Notes: generated by a model from the letters alone, not told the origin. 37,887 nucleotides of DNA from Chloroflexota bacterium (GCA_026707225.1 JAPOXG010000124.1:1-37887); one strand, 5' to 3'. Positions 27,073 through 35,190 are shown, numbered from the stretch's first letter. A program made the numbers and translations.

Positions 27073-27202
27073 GCGCTTATCTTGCCAGCCGCTCGGCGGC
27101 AGCGAAAAGAAATGGCGCGCTCCCTCAGAATGAGATACTCGTTCCACTCGCGCAAATGTCAATCCCTTCGTCCACAAACCTATCCCGCGAGCTGCCGGCT
27201 GT

Positions 27203-27859
27203 CTAGAGCAGGATTAAGCCCAACTGGGTGGCGCGGACGACCGCTTCCGTGCGGCTTTGCGCCTGGAGCTTGCTCATGATCGCGTTGACGTGGAACTTGA
27301 TCGTATGCTGGGTGATGCCCAGTTCCTGGGCGATGGCGCGGTTGGTCAGCCCGCGCGCCAACAACTGCAGCACTTCGTTCTCGCGCGCGGTCAAGGGCTC
27401 GGATGGCGGCGGGTAATCGCCCCGCGCCGCGGAACCGAGCAGGTCGGTCAAGCGCGGATCGATCGCGGACAGCCCCTGCTCAAGCGCCGCCAGACCGGCG
27501 ACGATGGAGTCGGCGTCGCTGTCATTCAGGAGCAGGGCGAAGCGCGGAAAGGCGCGCAGGACAGCCAGCAAGCCTGCCAAGGGCGCGTCCGCCGGCTCTC
27601 CGATCAACGCCAGGACCGGGATGTCCTTGTCGATGCGATGCAGACGCTCGCGCATAGCCTCAGTCTCCCAGCCGAAATCTATAACCAGGAGATCGGGTTC
27701 CAGGCGATCGATGGCGCGCGCCAGATCCTTTCCATCGGCTTGCCCCAGCACGGAGCAGCCCCGTTCTTCCAGCAAAGCGGTCAGGCCCGCGCGGCTCAAG
27801 AGGCTGGCGGCGACGATGAGCGATTGCGCTTCTGAATTGGCTGTTGAATGTCTGGACAT
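27203..27859 (-). CDS. LuxR-type response regulator with degenerate receiver domain
   Basis: This 218-residue protein has a receiver-like N-terminal half and a NarL/LuxR helix-turn-helix at the C-terminus (LTARENEVLQLLARGL, then NRAIAQELGI and TQHTIKFHV). The likely phospho-acceptor Asp61 (LLVIDFG) is kept. The acidic pair that normally binds magnesium is replaced by Ala17-Ala18 (IVAASLLSRAGL), and the conserved Lys by Asn112 (LLND). Phosphorylation is therefore doubtful, and the domain may respond to something else. No histidine kinase is adjacent. It is divergent from the cyclopropane-synthase-like gene, with 213 bases between the starts, so it may control that gene; this is inference. Confidence 0.9.
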   Translation of the reverse strand: MSRHSTANSEAQSLIVAASLLSRAGLTALLEERGCSVLGQADGKDLARAIDRLEPDLLVIDFGWETEAMRERLHRIDKDIPVLALIGEPADAPLAGLLAVLRAFPRFALLLNDSDADSIVAGLAALEQGLSAIDPRLTDLLGSAARGDYPPPSEPLTARENEVLQLLARGLTNRAIAQELGITQHTIKFHVNAIMSKLQAQSRTEAVVRATQLGLILL

Positions 27860-27967
27860 CTCTGGCGGCGACCCGGCCCTATTGGCAGTCGAGAGTGGCT
27901 CCGGCGGGCGTCCTTCTGGCTCCGTCTATGTTGGCGGCGGCAGGGGATACAACCCTATACGCTGGGT

Positions 27968-27997
27968 TTCGCACTTGGGTGTCAATCTTGTTATAAT
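27968..27997 (+). promoter_or_regulatory. Sigma-70-type promoter upstream of the CFA synthase-like gene
   Basis: A perfect -10 (tataat, 27992-27997) is preceded by ttcgca (27968-27973, 4 of 6) at 18-base spacing. Transcription would begin near 28004, leaving a leader of about 70 bases. Within the leader, ttttcgc (28022-28028) can pair with gcgaaaa (28053-28059) just before the ribosome binding site. Confidence 0.6.
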
Positions 27998-28072
27998 GTG
28001 CGCCAAAATGAGGTGGAGCGCTTTTCGCGTGCCGAGACGATCCCGCGGCGCGGCGAAAATAGGAGGTTGGTT

Positions 28073-29380
28073 GTGGTTGAGGCAGAAGTCATGACGCGTG
28101 ATAGCCATGTGGCCAATACGCTGGATCTGCTGACGGCTGTGTTTGAGAATTATCCTGGTCGCGATTACGCCATTCGGTTGTGGGACGGCGCCGTATGGGA
28201 ACCGCGCAACGCGACCAGCCCTCGATTCACCATCGTGCTCAACGGACCGTCGGCGCTGCGGCGCATGTTCTTCCCGCCGACGGAGCGCAAGCTGGGCGAA
28301 GCGTATATGGTCGGCGACTTTGAGATCGAAGGCGAGCTTTACGCGGCGATCGATTTGGCGCGCTATCTGTGGGAGGGCTGGAGTTGGTCGGAGACGCTGC
28401 GTTTCGCGCCCAAGCTGCTGCGGCTGCCCGCCCGCGATGCTGGCAGCAACAATCATATCGCCCATTTATCGGGAGTGAAGCACTCGGTCAATCGTGATAT
28501 GCAGGCGATTCAATATCACTACGATGTTTCTAACGAGTTTTATCAATTGTGGCTCGATGAGAAGATGGTCTATTCCTGCGCCTATTTCAAGGATCCCGAC
28601 GAGAGCATTGACGCGGCGCAGAGCCGCAAGCTGGATTACATTTGTCGCAAACTGCGGCTGGAGCCGGGCGATCGGCTGCTCGATATTGGCTGCGGCTGGG
28701 GCGCGCTGATCATGCACGCGGCGAAGCATTACGGCGCCGAGGCGCTGGGCATCACGCTGAGCGAAAAGCAGCTGGCGCTGGCGAAGGAGCGCATTGAAGC
28801 GGCCGACCTGTCGGATCGCTGCCGGGCGGAGTTGCTGGATTATCGCAATGTGGACGATAGCCAGCCCTTCGACAAGATCGTCAGCGTGGGCATGGTCGAG
28901 CATGTCGGGCGGGAGAATCTGGCGGTTTACTTTGAGAAAGCTTTCCGTTTATTGAAGCATGGCGGCGTGTTTTTGAATCATGGCATCACCTTGTTCCAGG
29001 CGCCGAGAATCCCGCAATACCAAGCCAAGGACTCCTTCGTCCAGCAATACATCTTCCCCGACGGGGACAGCCAGCATATCGCCTACGTGCTGGATGTCGC
29101 GGCGAAGGCCGGTTTTGAAGTGCGCGATGTGGAGAGCCTGCGCGAGCATTACGCGCTGACGCTGAAGAATTGGCTGGCGCGTTACGAGGCGCATCAAGAG
29201 ACGATCGTGGATATGCTGGGGCCGGCCGGTTATCGGCGCTGGCGGATATACCTGGCGGGGGCGCGCTGGGTTTTTGAATCGGGCTACAACTCGATTCATC
29301 AGGCGCTGCTGTACAAAACCGTGGATGGCAAGGGCGCGGGCGGCTACCTGCCGCTCAATCGCGACGATTGGTACGATTGA
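28073..29380 (+). CDS. Cyclopropane-fatty-acyl-phospholipid synthase family methyltransferase
   Basis: This ~435-residue SAM-dependent enzyme, by family, transfers a methylene group to double bonds of membrane phospholipid acyl chains. The SAM motif LLDIGCGWGALIMHAAKHYG is followed by GITLSEKQ, the active-site-region VSVGMVEHVG, and the C-terminal YEAHQETIVDMLG. The upstream YHYDVSNEFYQLWLDEKMVY motif is typical of Cfa. An open frame extends to 27848, but a perfect aggagg at 28061-28066 sits 6 bases before the GTG at 28073, and the promoter lies inside the extension, so I chose the GTG. The N-terminal half is the usual lipid-facing domain. An ATG at 28091 is a less likely start. Confidence 0.93.
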   Translation: MVEAEVMTRDSHVANTLDLLTAVFENYPGRDYAIRLWDGAVWEPRNATSPRFTIVLNGPSALRRMFFPPTERKLGEAYMVGDFEIEGELYAAIDLARYLWEGWSWSETLRFAPKLLRLPARDAGSNNHIAHLSGVKHSVNRDMQAIQYHYDVSNEFYQLWLDEKMVYSCAYFKDPDESIDAAQSRKLDYICRKLRLEPGDRLLDIGCGWGALIMHAAKHYGAEALGITLSEKQLALAKERIEAADLSDRCRAELLDYRNVDDSQPFDKIVSVGMVEHVGRENLAVYFEKAFRLLKHGGVFLNHGITLFQAPRIPQYQAKDSFVQQYIFPDGDSQHIAYVLDVAAKAGFEVRDVESLREHYALTLKNWLARYEAHQETIVDMLGPAGYRRWRIYLAGARWVFESGYNSIHQALLYKTVDGKGAGGYLPLNRDDWYD

Positions 29381-29386
29381 GGCATA

Positions 29387-29426
29387 CCCCTCCCTTTATC
29401 CCCGCTCCGAAGCATCAACGAGGGGG
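29387..29426. repeat. C-rich/G-rich dispersed element
   Basis: This element after the CFA synthase-like stop has cccctc (29387-29392) able to pair with gagggg (29420-29425), around gaagcatcaa. It resembles 25804-25841, where gatgcatcag occupies the same place. Both lie between convergent genes, so they could be a repeat family or weak bidirectional terminators. Confidence 0.4.
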
Positions 29427-29508
29427 CAAACCCTCTGAGGCGCAGCCCTTTGATATCAGGGCTCAAAGTCCAGACATGCGGGCTACAGAGATTCAATCAA
29501 GTGTGTAC

Positions 29509-29529
29509 GGGCGAGCCGGCGGCTCGCCC
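29509..29529. repeat. GGGCGA-type hairpin H6
   Basis: Perfect 9-bp stem, inner triplet gcc/ggc, loop ggc, preceded by tgtac and followed by atacaa. It pairs with H7, 28 bases away. Confidence 0.85.
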
Positions 29530-29557
29530 ATACAAAATCGCTGGCGGGGTTGGACGC

Positions 29558-29578
29558 GGGCGACCTAATAGGTCGCCC
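29558..29578. repeat. GGGCGA-type hairpin H7
   Basis: Perfect 9-bp stem, inner triplet cct/agg, loop aat, followed by ctacacatt as in H5. It lies between the convergent CFA synthase-like and PHP genes. Confidence 0.85.
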
Positions 29579-29612
29579 CTACACATTCCGAATTTTATGA
29601 GGGCTGTGAGGA

Positions 29613-30452
29613 TTAGACGAGGCGCGGCTGCAGGTCCGCCAGGTAGACTTCGCTGATCGCCAGTTCGTGACGTTTGCGGTTGAGGAAATAGCTGACGCGA
29701 TCGTAGCCAGCGTCGCGCAGATTAAGGAGCGCTTTGTCAAAGGCGGCGCCGACGCGATGGGCGTCGTGCGAATCCGAGCCGAGCACCACCGGAATCTCCC
29801 GCAGCGCCATCTCCGACAGCATCACCATACCTGGGTTCATCTCGGGATAGGACTTGTTGAGGCCGCTGGTATTCAACTCCATGGCGATGCCGGTGGCCGC
29901 GATACGATCCAAAACGCGCCGGATGGTATCCAGATGGTCGGCGACATCATATTGCTGGGGATGGGCGATCTTGACAATATCAGGGTGGCTGAGGCAGTCG
30001 TAGAGTCCGGTTTCGGCCGCCTGCGCCAGATTCTCGAAATAGCTCTTCTCGTAATCCAGCCGGGTTGATCCGTCCAGGTAGCGGGCTTTGAATTCCTTGG
30101 TCAAGGCATGGACCGAACCGAGAATCGTGCTGAAGTCGGCGCGGCTGTGGATGTCGGCGATCCAGCCTTCCATGCCGGGAAAATAATCGCTTTCCAGCCC
30201 CAGGCGGACATCGACGCGCCCGGCGAATTCGGCGCGCGTCCGCTCGACCATGTCGACATATTGCGGCAGCTGGGCGAGCGTCATGCGCAAGCCGGCGTCC
30301 CAGCCGTCGGGCATGGGGCTGTGGCAGGTGAAGGTGATTCCGCGCAGGCCCTTCTGCTCGGCGCGCTCGGCATAGGCGCCGAGGGGACCGCGGGCGTGTT
30401 TGCAAAGGGGCGTGTGCATGTGCGAGTCGTACAGGTTCGGTTCGTAAGGCAT
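29613..30452 (-). CDS. PHP-domain phosphatase (histidinol-phosphatase-like)
   Basis: This 279-residue PHP (polymerase and histidinol phosphatase) hydrolase has the metal-binding motifs in order: DSHMHTPLCKHA at 9-20, a Cys-His in TFTCHSPMP, Glu in LGLESDYFPG, His in ILGSVHAL, CLSHPD, and the C-terminal GSDSHDA. This is the pattern of the HisK/HisJ-type histidinol phosphatase. No histidine biosynthesis genes surround it, so the true substrate could be another small phosphate ester. The ATG has ggag 6 bases upstream. It converges with the CFA synthase-like gene across the repeat-bearing gap 29381-29612. Confidence 0.88.
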   Translation of the reverse strand: MPYEPNLYDSHMHTPLCKHARGPLGAYAERAEQKGLRGITFTCHSPMPDGWDAGLRMTLAQLPQYVDMVERTRAEFAGRVDVRLGLESDYFPGMEGWIADIHSRADFSTILGSVHALTKEFKARYLDGSTRLDYEKSYFENLAQAAETGLYDCLSHPDIVKIAHPQQYDVADHLDTIRRVLDRIAATGIAMELNTSGLNKSYPEMNPGMVMLSEMALREIPVVLGSDSHDAHRVGAAFDKALLNLRDAGYDRVSYFLNRKRHELAISEVYLADLQPRLV

Positions 30453-30770
30453 GGTTGCTCCGGGCTTGGGGGTGGACGCGGTCTATTGTGGTGGAGATGC
30501 GTGGGGATGTCTATTGCGGGTTCAAGCTGGCGGCGAAACCGATCAACGATTGGCATGAGACCGAACCGTGCAAGCCTCCTCTGCGAGAGCAGCGATTTCG
30601 AAGATGAGGAGAAGCGGCAATAGCGCGATTATCTGAGCTTCGAAGGCATCGTCGACAGCCCCATCGCGTCGATCGAATGGGGGCAGCCGATCTTTTCGAC
30701 AGCTTCATGCTGACCGCAACCGAGCACCTGCCGCGGACGGTGACGGTTGCCGAGGGCGCGTAATGCAGCC
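30453..30770. other. Intergenic region with possible gene remnant
   Basis: This gap separates the PHP gene start from the DUF1801 gene end, both leftward. On the plus strand it contains protein-like stretches in different frames, described separately at 30497-30763. A promoter for the PHP gene should lie near 30453-30530, but none is clear. Confidence 0.4.
30497..30763 (+). pseudogene. Possible decayed gene fragment, unrecognised
   Basis: Three pieces with protein-like composition follow each other in shifting frames. The first is 36 codons from ATG 30497 (MRGDVYCGFKLAAKPINDW and on, stop at 30605). The second is RDYLSFEGIVDSPIASIEW after a stop codon. The third is FDSFMLTATEHLPRTVTVAE, ending at TAA 30761-30763. 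They could be read as one gene broken by two frameshifts and a stop. I do not recognise the family. It could also be chance in GC-rich DNA. Confidence 0.3.
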
Positions 30771-31136
30771 TCAACTCGTCGCGGCGCGCACGATCTCGGC
30801 GATGCGGGCTTCGGTGGCTTCGTCCAGCTCGGTCAAGAACCAGGAACTGGCGCTGAGCTTGTCGGGCGCAGTCTCGTCGATGAGCAGGTTCGCCTTTTCG
30901 GTGAGGCCAAAAGTCAGGTAGTCATCTTTGCGGATGAAGACGAGCACAGGTTTGGAAGCGCCTTTGGCGTAACCGGGCATGCCGTACCACAGACGCGGCT
31001 TGAGATCAGGCGCCGCCTCCATGATGATGTTGTGCATCCGCAAGCCGAGGTCGGCGTCCTCGCCGTACATCTGCGGGATCTTGTCGAGAACCGCGGCCAG
31101 GTTGTCGGCATCTTTGTCCGCTATTTTGCTAGGCAT
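30771..31136 (-). CDS. DUF1801 / YdhG-like domain protein
   Basis: This 121-residue small cytoplasmic protein has the DUF1801 pattern: LKPRLWYGMPGYAKGASKPV, then a beta-strand run VLVFIRKDDYLTFGLTEKAN, with helices on either side. Related proteins (YdhG, Fra/YdhG type) are linked to iron or frataxin-like folds, but function here is unknown. The complete length fits the family. The ATG at 31136 lacks a strong ribosome binding site. Its stop is 3' to the possible gene remnant on the other strand. Confidence 0.85.
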   Translation of the reverse strand: MPSKIADKDADNLAAVLDKIPQMYGEDADLGLRMHNIIMEAAPDLKPRLWYGMPGYAKGASKPVLVFIRKDDYLTFGLTEKANLLIDETAPDKLSASSWFLTELDEATEARIAEIVRAATS

Positions 31137-31179
31137 GAGGCGCTCTCGTCCAGTTGAGACCTATCGACCTAAATTTAAC

Positions 31180-31206
31180 CACAGAGAACACAGAGAGCAC
31201 AGAGAG
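31180..31206. repeat. Three tandem 9-bp units (cacagag type)
   Basis: The units cacagagaa, cacagagag and cacagagag lie head to tail just upstream of the DUF1801 gene. Related accacagag-type sequence is a common dispersed repeat in many environmental bacterial genomes. It is not a CRISPR array: there are no spacers. Confidence 0.8.
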
Positions 31207-31253
31207 AATCAGGTCTGCCTGGTTAATTGGCACGGATGGTCCGGCGAGAGATT

Positions 31254-32780
31254 CTATGAAAGACGGCGCATGTGGCGGCGATTGTCGCGATAGAGATCGC
31301 GGTAGATCGAATACAACTCATCGTAAATTGCTTTCGTTGCCGGGTCGGGCTGAATGCGGCGCGCGATCTTCACCCACGCTTGTTGCAGGGGGGCAAAGTC
31401 GCTGAAGAGGCCGGCGGCCATGCCGGCGATGTAGGCATCCCCGTAGGCGGCGCCGATGGTCTGGCGCGGCAGGTCTTGCGGCAAGCCAGTCACATCGCTG
31501 CAGATTTGGGTCCAGAGCGCGTCGATGGCCCCGCCGCCGATGGCGACCAGGCGTTGCGGTATCGCGTCGACCTCCCCCATCGCTTCGATATTGTGGCGCA
31601 GTCCGTAGGCGATGCCTTCGAGGCAGCTGCGGTAGAGATGGGCGCGGCTGTGGCTGAGCGTCAGCCCGAAGAACATGCCTTTTGCCTGGACATCGTTGAG
31701 CGGGGTGCGCTCGCCACTGAAGTAGGGCAGCGTGATCAGACCGGCGCTGCCCACTGGTGTAGCCGCGGCGCGTCTACTCAGCAGCGCGAAGGCGTTTTCG
31801 CCCGAGGCATCAGCTTCAATCCGTTCGCCGCGAGCCAGTTCATCGCGGAACCAGGAGAGCAGCGCGCCGGAGGTGGACATGCCGGCCGCCAGAAGCGCCG
31901 CGCCCGGCCGCAGATGGACCGATGCCCAGAGGTCGCGGTGGGGGCGATACTGCGCGGTCGATTGAATCAGAAACATGGTCGTGCCATACATCACCATCAG
32001 GTCGCCGTTGGAGACGGCCCCGGCGGCGACTGCTTCGGCGAGGGCGTCCGCGGTGCCGACGGCGACCGGCGTGCCTGGCGGGATGCCGGTTTCGGCCGCC
32101 GCTCTCGCCGTGACCTCACCGGCGCATTCGCTGGACCAGCGCGTCTCCGGCAGCCATGCGAGCGGGCAGACGGTTTCAACCCAATCTTTGTGCCAAGCCA
32201 ATTTATTCACATCAAAGAAGGGCGTGAAATAGGGGGCGACGTAGTTATCGACGAGGAAATTATCGGTGAGCTTGAAGACTAGATAAGTGGCCGCGGTGAC
32301 GATTTTGCGCGTCTTGTGGAAAAGATCGGGCTGATTTTTACGATACCAGAGCGCCTTGGGACCGAGCGATTGCGCCGAGAGTGTGTGCCCGCTGCGCGCG
32401 AAGATGGCGTCTTCGCCCAGTGCCGCCGTCATGTCGGCGATTTCATCACCCGCGCGCGTGTCGATGCCGTAGAGGATGGCGGGGCGCAGGGGCTGGCCAT
32501 TCTCGTCGAGGGGCAGCATGGTCGGGGCGATGGCGCTGGCGGCGACGCCGGCGATTCGATTCGGGTCGATATCAGCTTTGGCGATCAGAGCGCGCGAAAT
32601 GGCGCAGAAATCGGCCCACCATACGGCGTCTGCGTCTTGCTCAGCCCAGCCTGGCTGCGGCATGTCGAAGCCATGGGGCACGGCCTGCTCGGCGATGACG
32701 ACGCCCGCGAGATCCGTCAATACGCCTTTTGAACTGGAGGTGCCGATATCGATGCCGAGGAGCAGGCGATCATCCGTCAT
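31254..32780 (-). CDS. FGGY-family carbohydrate kinase (xylulokinase/gluconokinase-like)
   Basis: This 508-residue sugar kinase phosphorylates a ketose, polyol or sugar acid with ATP. The N-terminal phosphate-1 motif LLGIDIGTSSSKGVL (7-21) and the C-terminal adenosine-side AIGGGAIDALWTQICSDVTG are both clear. The FGGY-type signature GLTLSHSRAHLYRSCLEGIAYG lies before it. The substrate cannot be decided. It overlaps the Gfo/Idh/MocA stop by one base (TGATG), so the two are translationally coupled. With the ABC genes upstream this suggests import, oxidation and phosphorylation of one carbohydrate. Confidence 0.93.
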   Translation of the reverse strand: MTDDRLLLGIDIGTSSSKGVLTDLAGVVIAEQAVPHGFDMPQPGWAEQDADAVWWADFCAISRALIAKADIDPNRIAGVAASAIAPTMLPLDENGQPLRPAILYGIDTRAGDEIADMTAALGEDAIFARSGHTLSAQSLGPKALWYRKNQPDLFHKTRKIVTAATYLVFKLTDNFLVDNYVAPYFTPFFDVNKLAWHKDWVETVCPLAWLPETRWSSECAGEVTARAAAETGIPPGTPVAVGTADALAEAVAAGAVSNGDLMVMYGTTMFLIQSTAQYRPHRDLWASVHLRPGAALLAAGMSTSGALLSWFRDELARGERIEADASGENAFALLSRRAAATPVGSAGLITLPYFSGERTPLNDVQAKGMFFGLTLSHSRAHLYRSCLEGIAYGLRHNIEAMGEVDAIPQRLVAIGGGAIDALWTQICSDVTGLPQDLPRQTIGAAYGDAYIAGMAAGLFSDFAPLQQAWVKIARRIQPDPATKAIYDELYSIYRDLYRDNRRHMRRLS

Positions 32781-33811
32781 CAGTGTAGCTCCACCGGCTG
32801 ACCCGACTGCGCCGATTCTTCGATGGCGGCCAAGACGCGGGTGACGAGCGCCGCTTCCGCCCCAGTGGCGAGCAGGGGCGCGTCATCGACGACGGCGTCG
32901 ACGAAGCGGGCGATCGCCTCCAGCACGAAACCGCTGAGCCGCGCCGAGCTGGGATCGAGGGTGAAGCCCAGCGTATCGGGCAGGCTGACGGCAGCGCGCG
33001 TGTATTTCTCGACCGTGCGGTTATCGGATGTGTTGATGTACATGACGCCGTCGCTGCCGAGAAGTTCCATCTTAAGATTGAAAACATTGGGCTCGGTTTC
33101 GGGCAGGATCCAGCTGTTCTCGAGCGTGACGACGGCGCCGCGCTGGAATTCGACGATGGCGACATGCAAGTCCTGCGTGTCTATGCCCATTTCTTGCAGG
33201 ACGCCGGAGCGGCTGACGGCGTAGACGCGCTTGGGCTGGTCATTGAGCAGCCAGCAAGCCATATCGAGGGTATGACTGGCGAGGAACCAGAGCGCCGAGC
33301 TCTTGCTCGCCCAGGGCAGCATCTGGGTCGGCACGAAGGTGGTATTGCTGAGCCGGGCGTAGATGTACTTGAGCTCGCCCAGTTCGCCGTCCAGCACCGT
33401 TTGCCTGCTGGTCACGAAGGCCGGATTGACGCGGTTGTGAAAATCGACCATGAGTTTCACGCCAGCGGCGTCGACCGCGCGCAAGATCGCTTCGGCGTCT
33501 TCGGTTGTGGTCGCCAGCGGTTTCTCCACCAGGATGTGCTTTCCGGCATTGGCGGCGGCTACGGCGATCTCGCGGTGGGCGAAATCAGGCGTGGCGATGG
33601 AGACGGCGGCAATATCGTCGCGCGCGAGCAGATCGCGATAATCGGTGTAGACCTGAGGCGCGCCATAACGCTCGGCAACTTCACGCGCGCGCGCTTCGTC
33701 CAGGTCGCAGATGGCGACCAACTCCGCCTGCGGCAGGTGGTGATAGACGTGGGCGTGCCAGGCGCCGCCGACAATGCCGGTTCCGATGACGCCAAATCCA
33801 ATTTTGGGCAT
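32780..33811 (-). CDS. Gfo/Idh/MocA family oxidoreductase
   Basis: This 343-residue NAD(P)-dependent sugar or polyol dehydrogenase has an N-terminal Rossmann fold GFGVIGTGIVGGAWHAH (5-21) and the family motif EKPLATT, whose Lys is catalytic. A beta-sheet substrate domain follows, with a His-bearing FLASHTLDMACWLL helix. Members include inositol and glucose-fructose dehydrogenases. The ATG has a strong ribosome binding site (gaggag, about 6 bases upstream). It is divergent from the small membrane gene at 33965 and lies in the same direction as the ABC genes further right. Operon membership with the transporter is interrupted by that small gene, so it may have its own promoter. Confidence 0.94.
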   Translation of the reverse strand: MPKIGFGVIGTGIVGGAWHAHVYHHLPQAELVAICDLDEARAREVAERYGAPQVYTDYRDLLARDDIAAVSIATPDFAHREIAVAAANAGKHILVEKPLATTTEDAEAILRAVDAAGVKLMVDFHNRVNPAFVTSRQTVLDGELGELKYIYARLSNTTFVPTQMLPWASKSSALWFLASHTLDMACWLLNDQPKRVYAVSRSGVLQEMGIDTQDLHVAIVEFQRGAVVTLENSWILPETEPNVFNLKMELLGSDGVMYINTSDNRTVEKYTRAAVSLPDTLGFTLDPSSARLSGFVLEAIARFVDAVVDDAPLLATGAEAALVTRVLAAIEESAQSGQPVELH

Positions 33812-33895
33812 GTGAACTCCTCTGCGGCATAGCTTCCAGTTTGCTAAAAGTACGATCTGAAAGTGAAGTAATATCTAAAGATACAATTACAGAGT

Positions 33896-33924
33896 TTGAG
33901 ATAAAAACCAACCTGTGTTATATT
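33896..33924 (+). promoter_or_regulatory. Sigma-70-type promoter upstream of the small membrane gene
   Basis: ttgaga (33896-33901, 5 of 6) and tatatt (33919-33924, 5 of 6) are spaced by exactly 17 bases in a locally AT-rich stretch. Transcription would begin about 33931, giving a leader of ~34 bases to the ATG at 33965. Confidence 0.65.
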
Positions 33925-33964
33925 TTCATTGTTCAAGGAGATTCTCCTCTGCAAAGGGCATGAC

Positions 33965-34273
33965 ATGGACACTGACGAGAGATTGGCGCAGCACGAGCGC
34001 AGCATCGGAAGAATCGAAGGAAGGCTAGAGTCTTTGGCAACCAAAGACTTTGTGCGCAAAGAGGTCAATGACGCGGTGAAAATCATTGACGCGAAGATTG
34101 ATAAACAGACCGAAGTCATCGGCAACCGTTTTGAAGAGCTAAGTGACAAAATCGAAAAAGAGCGCAGTTGGCGGATGAAGATCACCGGCGCCGCAAGCGT
34201 GTTGGCGCTAGTCTTCGTGGCTATTTCAAGCTTGATAACCGCGCTTGTAAGCATTGGAATTATCACTCCATAG
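33965..34273 (+). CDS. Small coiled-coil protein with C-terminal membrane segment
   Basis: This 102-residue protein begins MDTDERLAQHERSIGRIEGR. A charged heptad-like helix (residues ~5-70) ends in SWRMKITG and one hydrophobic segment of about 25 residues, ASVLALVFVAISSLITALVS. This layout resembles XhlA-type phage or hemolysin-associated proteins, but that is a similarity of form only. The frame extends to a TTG at 33929; the ATG at 33965 fits the promoter and has aaaggg upstream. Its sequence and upstream region are lower in GC than the neighbours, and it sits on the opposite strand inside a carbohydrate locus, which may mean it was acquired. Function is unknown. Confidence 0.7.
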   Translation: MDTDERLAQHERSIGRIEGRLESLATKDFVRKEVNDAVKIIDAKIDKQTEVIGNRFEELSDKIEKERSWRMKITGAASVLALVFVAISSLITALVSIGIITP

Positions 34274-34355
34274 TTTCACGCGATGGCTAGTCGCCGGCAT
34301 TTGCTCCCCATTTGAAAGAACACTTCACGCGGTATTCCAAGACTCCACCAGACCC

Positions 34356-35186
34356 TTATCCCTTCACTGCGCCGAAGGTTAACCCGCGGACGACATAGCG
34401 ACCCAGAAGCAAGAAGATGATCATCGGCGGCAGCATAGCGACGACGGCGGTCGCCGCGATATGCCCCCAATAGACGCCGGTCGATGCGAAGAAGCTAATC
34501 GTGCCGACGGGTAGCGTTGTCGTACTCTGTTTGCTGAGCGCCAGCGGAAAGATAACATTGTTCCAGCTGAAGACGAAGGTGAACATTGAGGTGACGATGA
34601 TGCCAGGCAGCGCCAGCGGGATGATGATGCGAATGAAGGCGGCGAAACGACCGGCGCCATCAACCCAAGCCGCCTCCTCCAGATCGAGCGGCACCTCGTC
34701 CATGAAGCTCTTGAGCAGCCAGACCGAGAATGGAATGGCCAGGGTTTGCAGCGTCACGATCATCGCCTGGTAGGCGCCAGCCCAGCCGATGCGCGACATC
34801 AGAATGAAGTAGGGAATGACGAAGACGATCGGCGGCGCGATTAGCAAGCTGATATACCAATTCATGATGAATTCTTTGCCGCGCATGGCGAAGCGGGAAA
34901 GGGCGTAGGCGGCCGCCAGAGCGAAGGGCAAGCTGAGCAATGTCGCGCCGGTGCTGACGATGACGCTGCTGAGCAGCTGCGGCGCGTTGTTGCCGGGGTC
35001 GACGAAGGTGTCGCCGAAGTTGCCGAGATAGGGCTCGAAGAAGAGCTGTGGCGGCAGGGTGTAGGCTTCGCTGGGATGGCGGAAGGCGAGCAGGATAAAC
35101 CAGAAAATGGGACCGAGGAAAAAGAGCATGACCAGCGCCATCAGCGCGTAGATGGTGACTTTGTCTCGCCTGCTCCGCCGCCGCAT
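34356..35186 (-). CDS. Carbohydrate ABC transporter permease (MalG/UgpE-like)
   Basis: This is an inner-membrane permease of ~276 residues with about six membrane segments. The cytoplasmic EAA loop DLEEAAWVDGAGRFAAFIRI, followed by IIPLALPGII, couples it to an ATPase. The frame extends to 35249, but the ATG at 35186 gives MRRRSRRDKVTIYALM, a normal positively charged N-terminus, and removes overlap with the upstream gene. The stop of the partner permease is 4 bases before this start, so translation is coupled. It is the second subunit of a CUT1-type importer. It has the conserved family length. Confidence 0.93.
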   Translation of the reverse strand: MRRRSRRDKVTIYALMALVMLFFLGPIFWFILLAFRHPSEAYTLPPQLFFEPYLGNFGDTFVDPGNNAPQLLSSVIVSTGATLLSLPFALAAAYALSRFAMRGKEFIMNWYISLLIAPPIVFVIPYFILMSRIGWAGAYQAMIVTLQTLAIPFSVWLLKSFMDEVPLDLEEAAWVDGAGRFAAFIRIIIPLALPGIIVTSMFTFVFSWNNVIFPLALSKQSTTTLPVGTISFFASTGVYWGHIAATAVVAMLPPMIIFLLLGRYVVRGLTFGAVKG

Positions 35187-35190
35187 CGGC

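Noticed and set aside
26173..27279. A 368-codon plus-strand open frame over the epimerase
   Set aside because: The minus strand has the Rossmann GATGFVG and YxxxK motifs; the plus frame is Gly/Ala/Asp-rich with no domain.
27848..28072. N-terminal 75-codon extension of the CFA synthase-like gene
   Set aside because: It overlaps the promoter and leader, and a perfect aggagg precedes the GTG at 28073.
31180..31206. Short tandem array considered as a CRISPR
   Set aside because: Three 9-bp units lie head to tail with no spacers and no cas gene.
31272..32282. A 336-codon plus-strand open frame over the FGGY kinase
   Set aside because: It lies opposite a well-defined kinase and has no recognisable domain or ribosome binding site.
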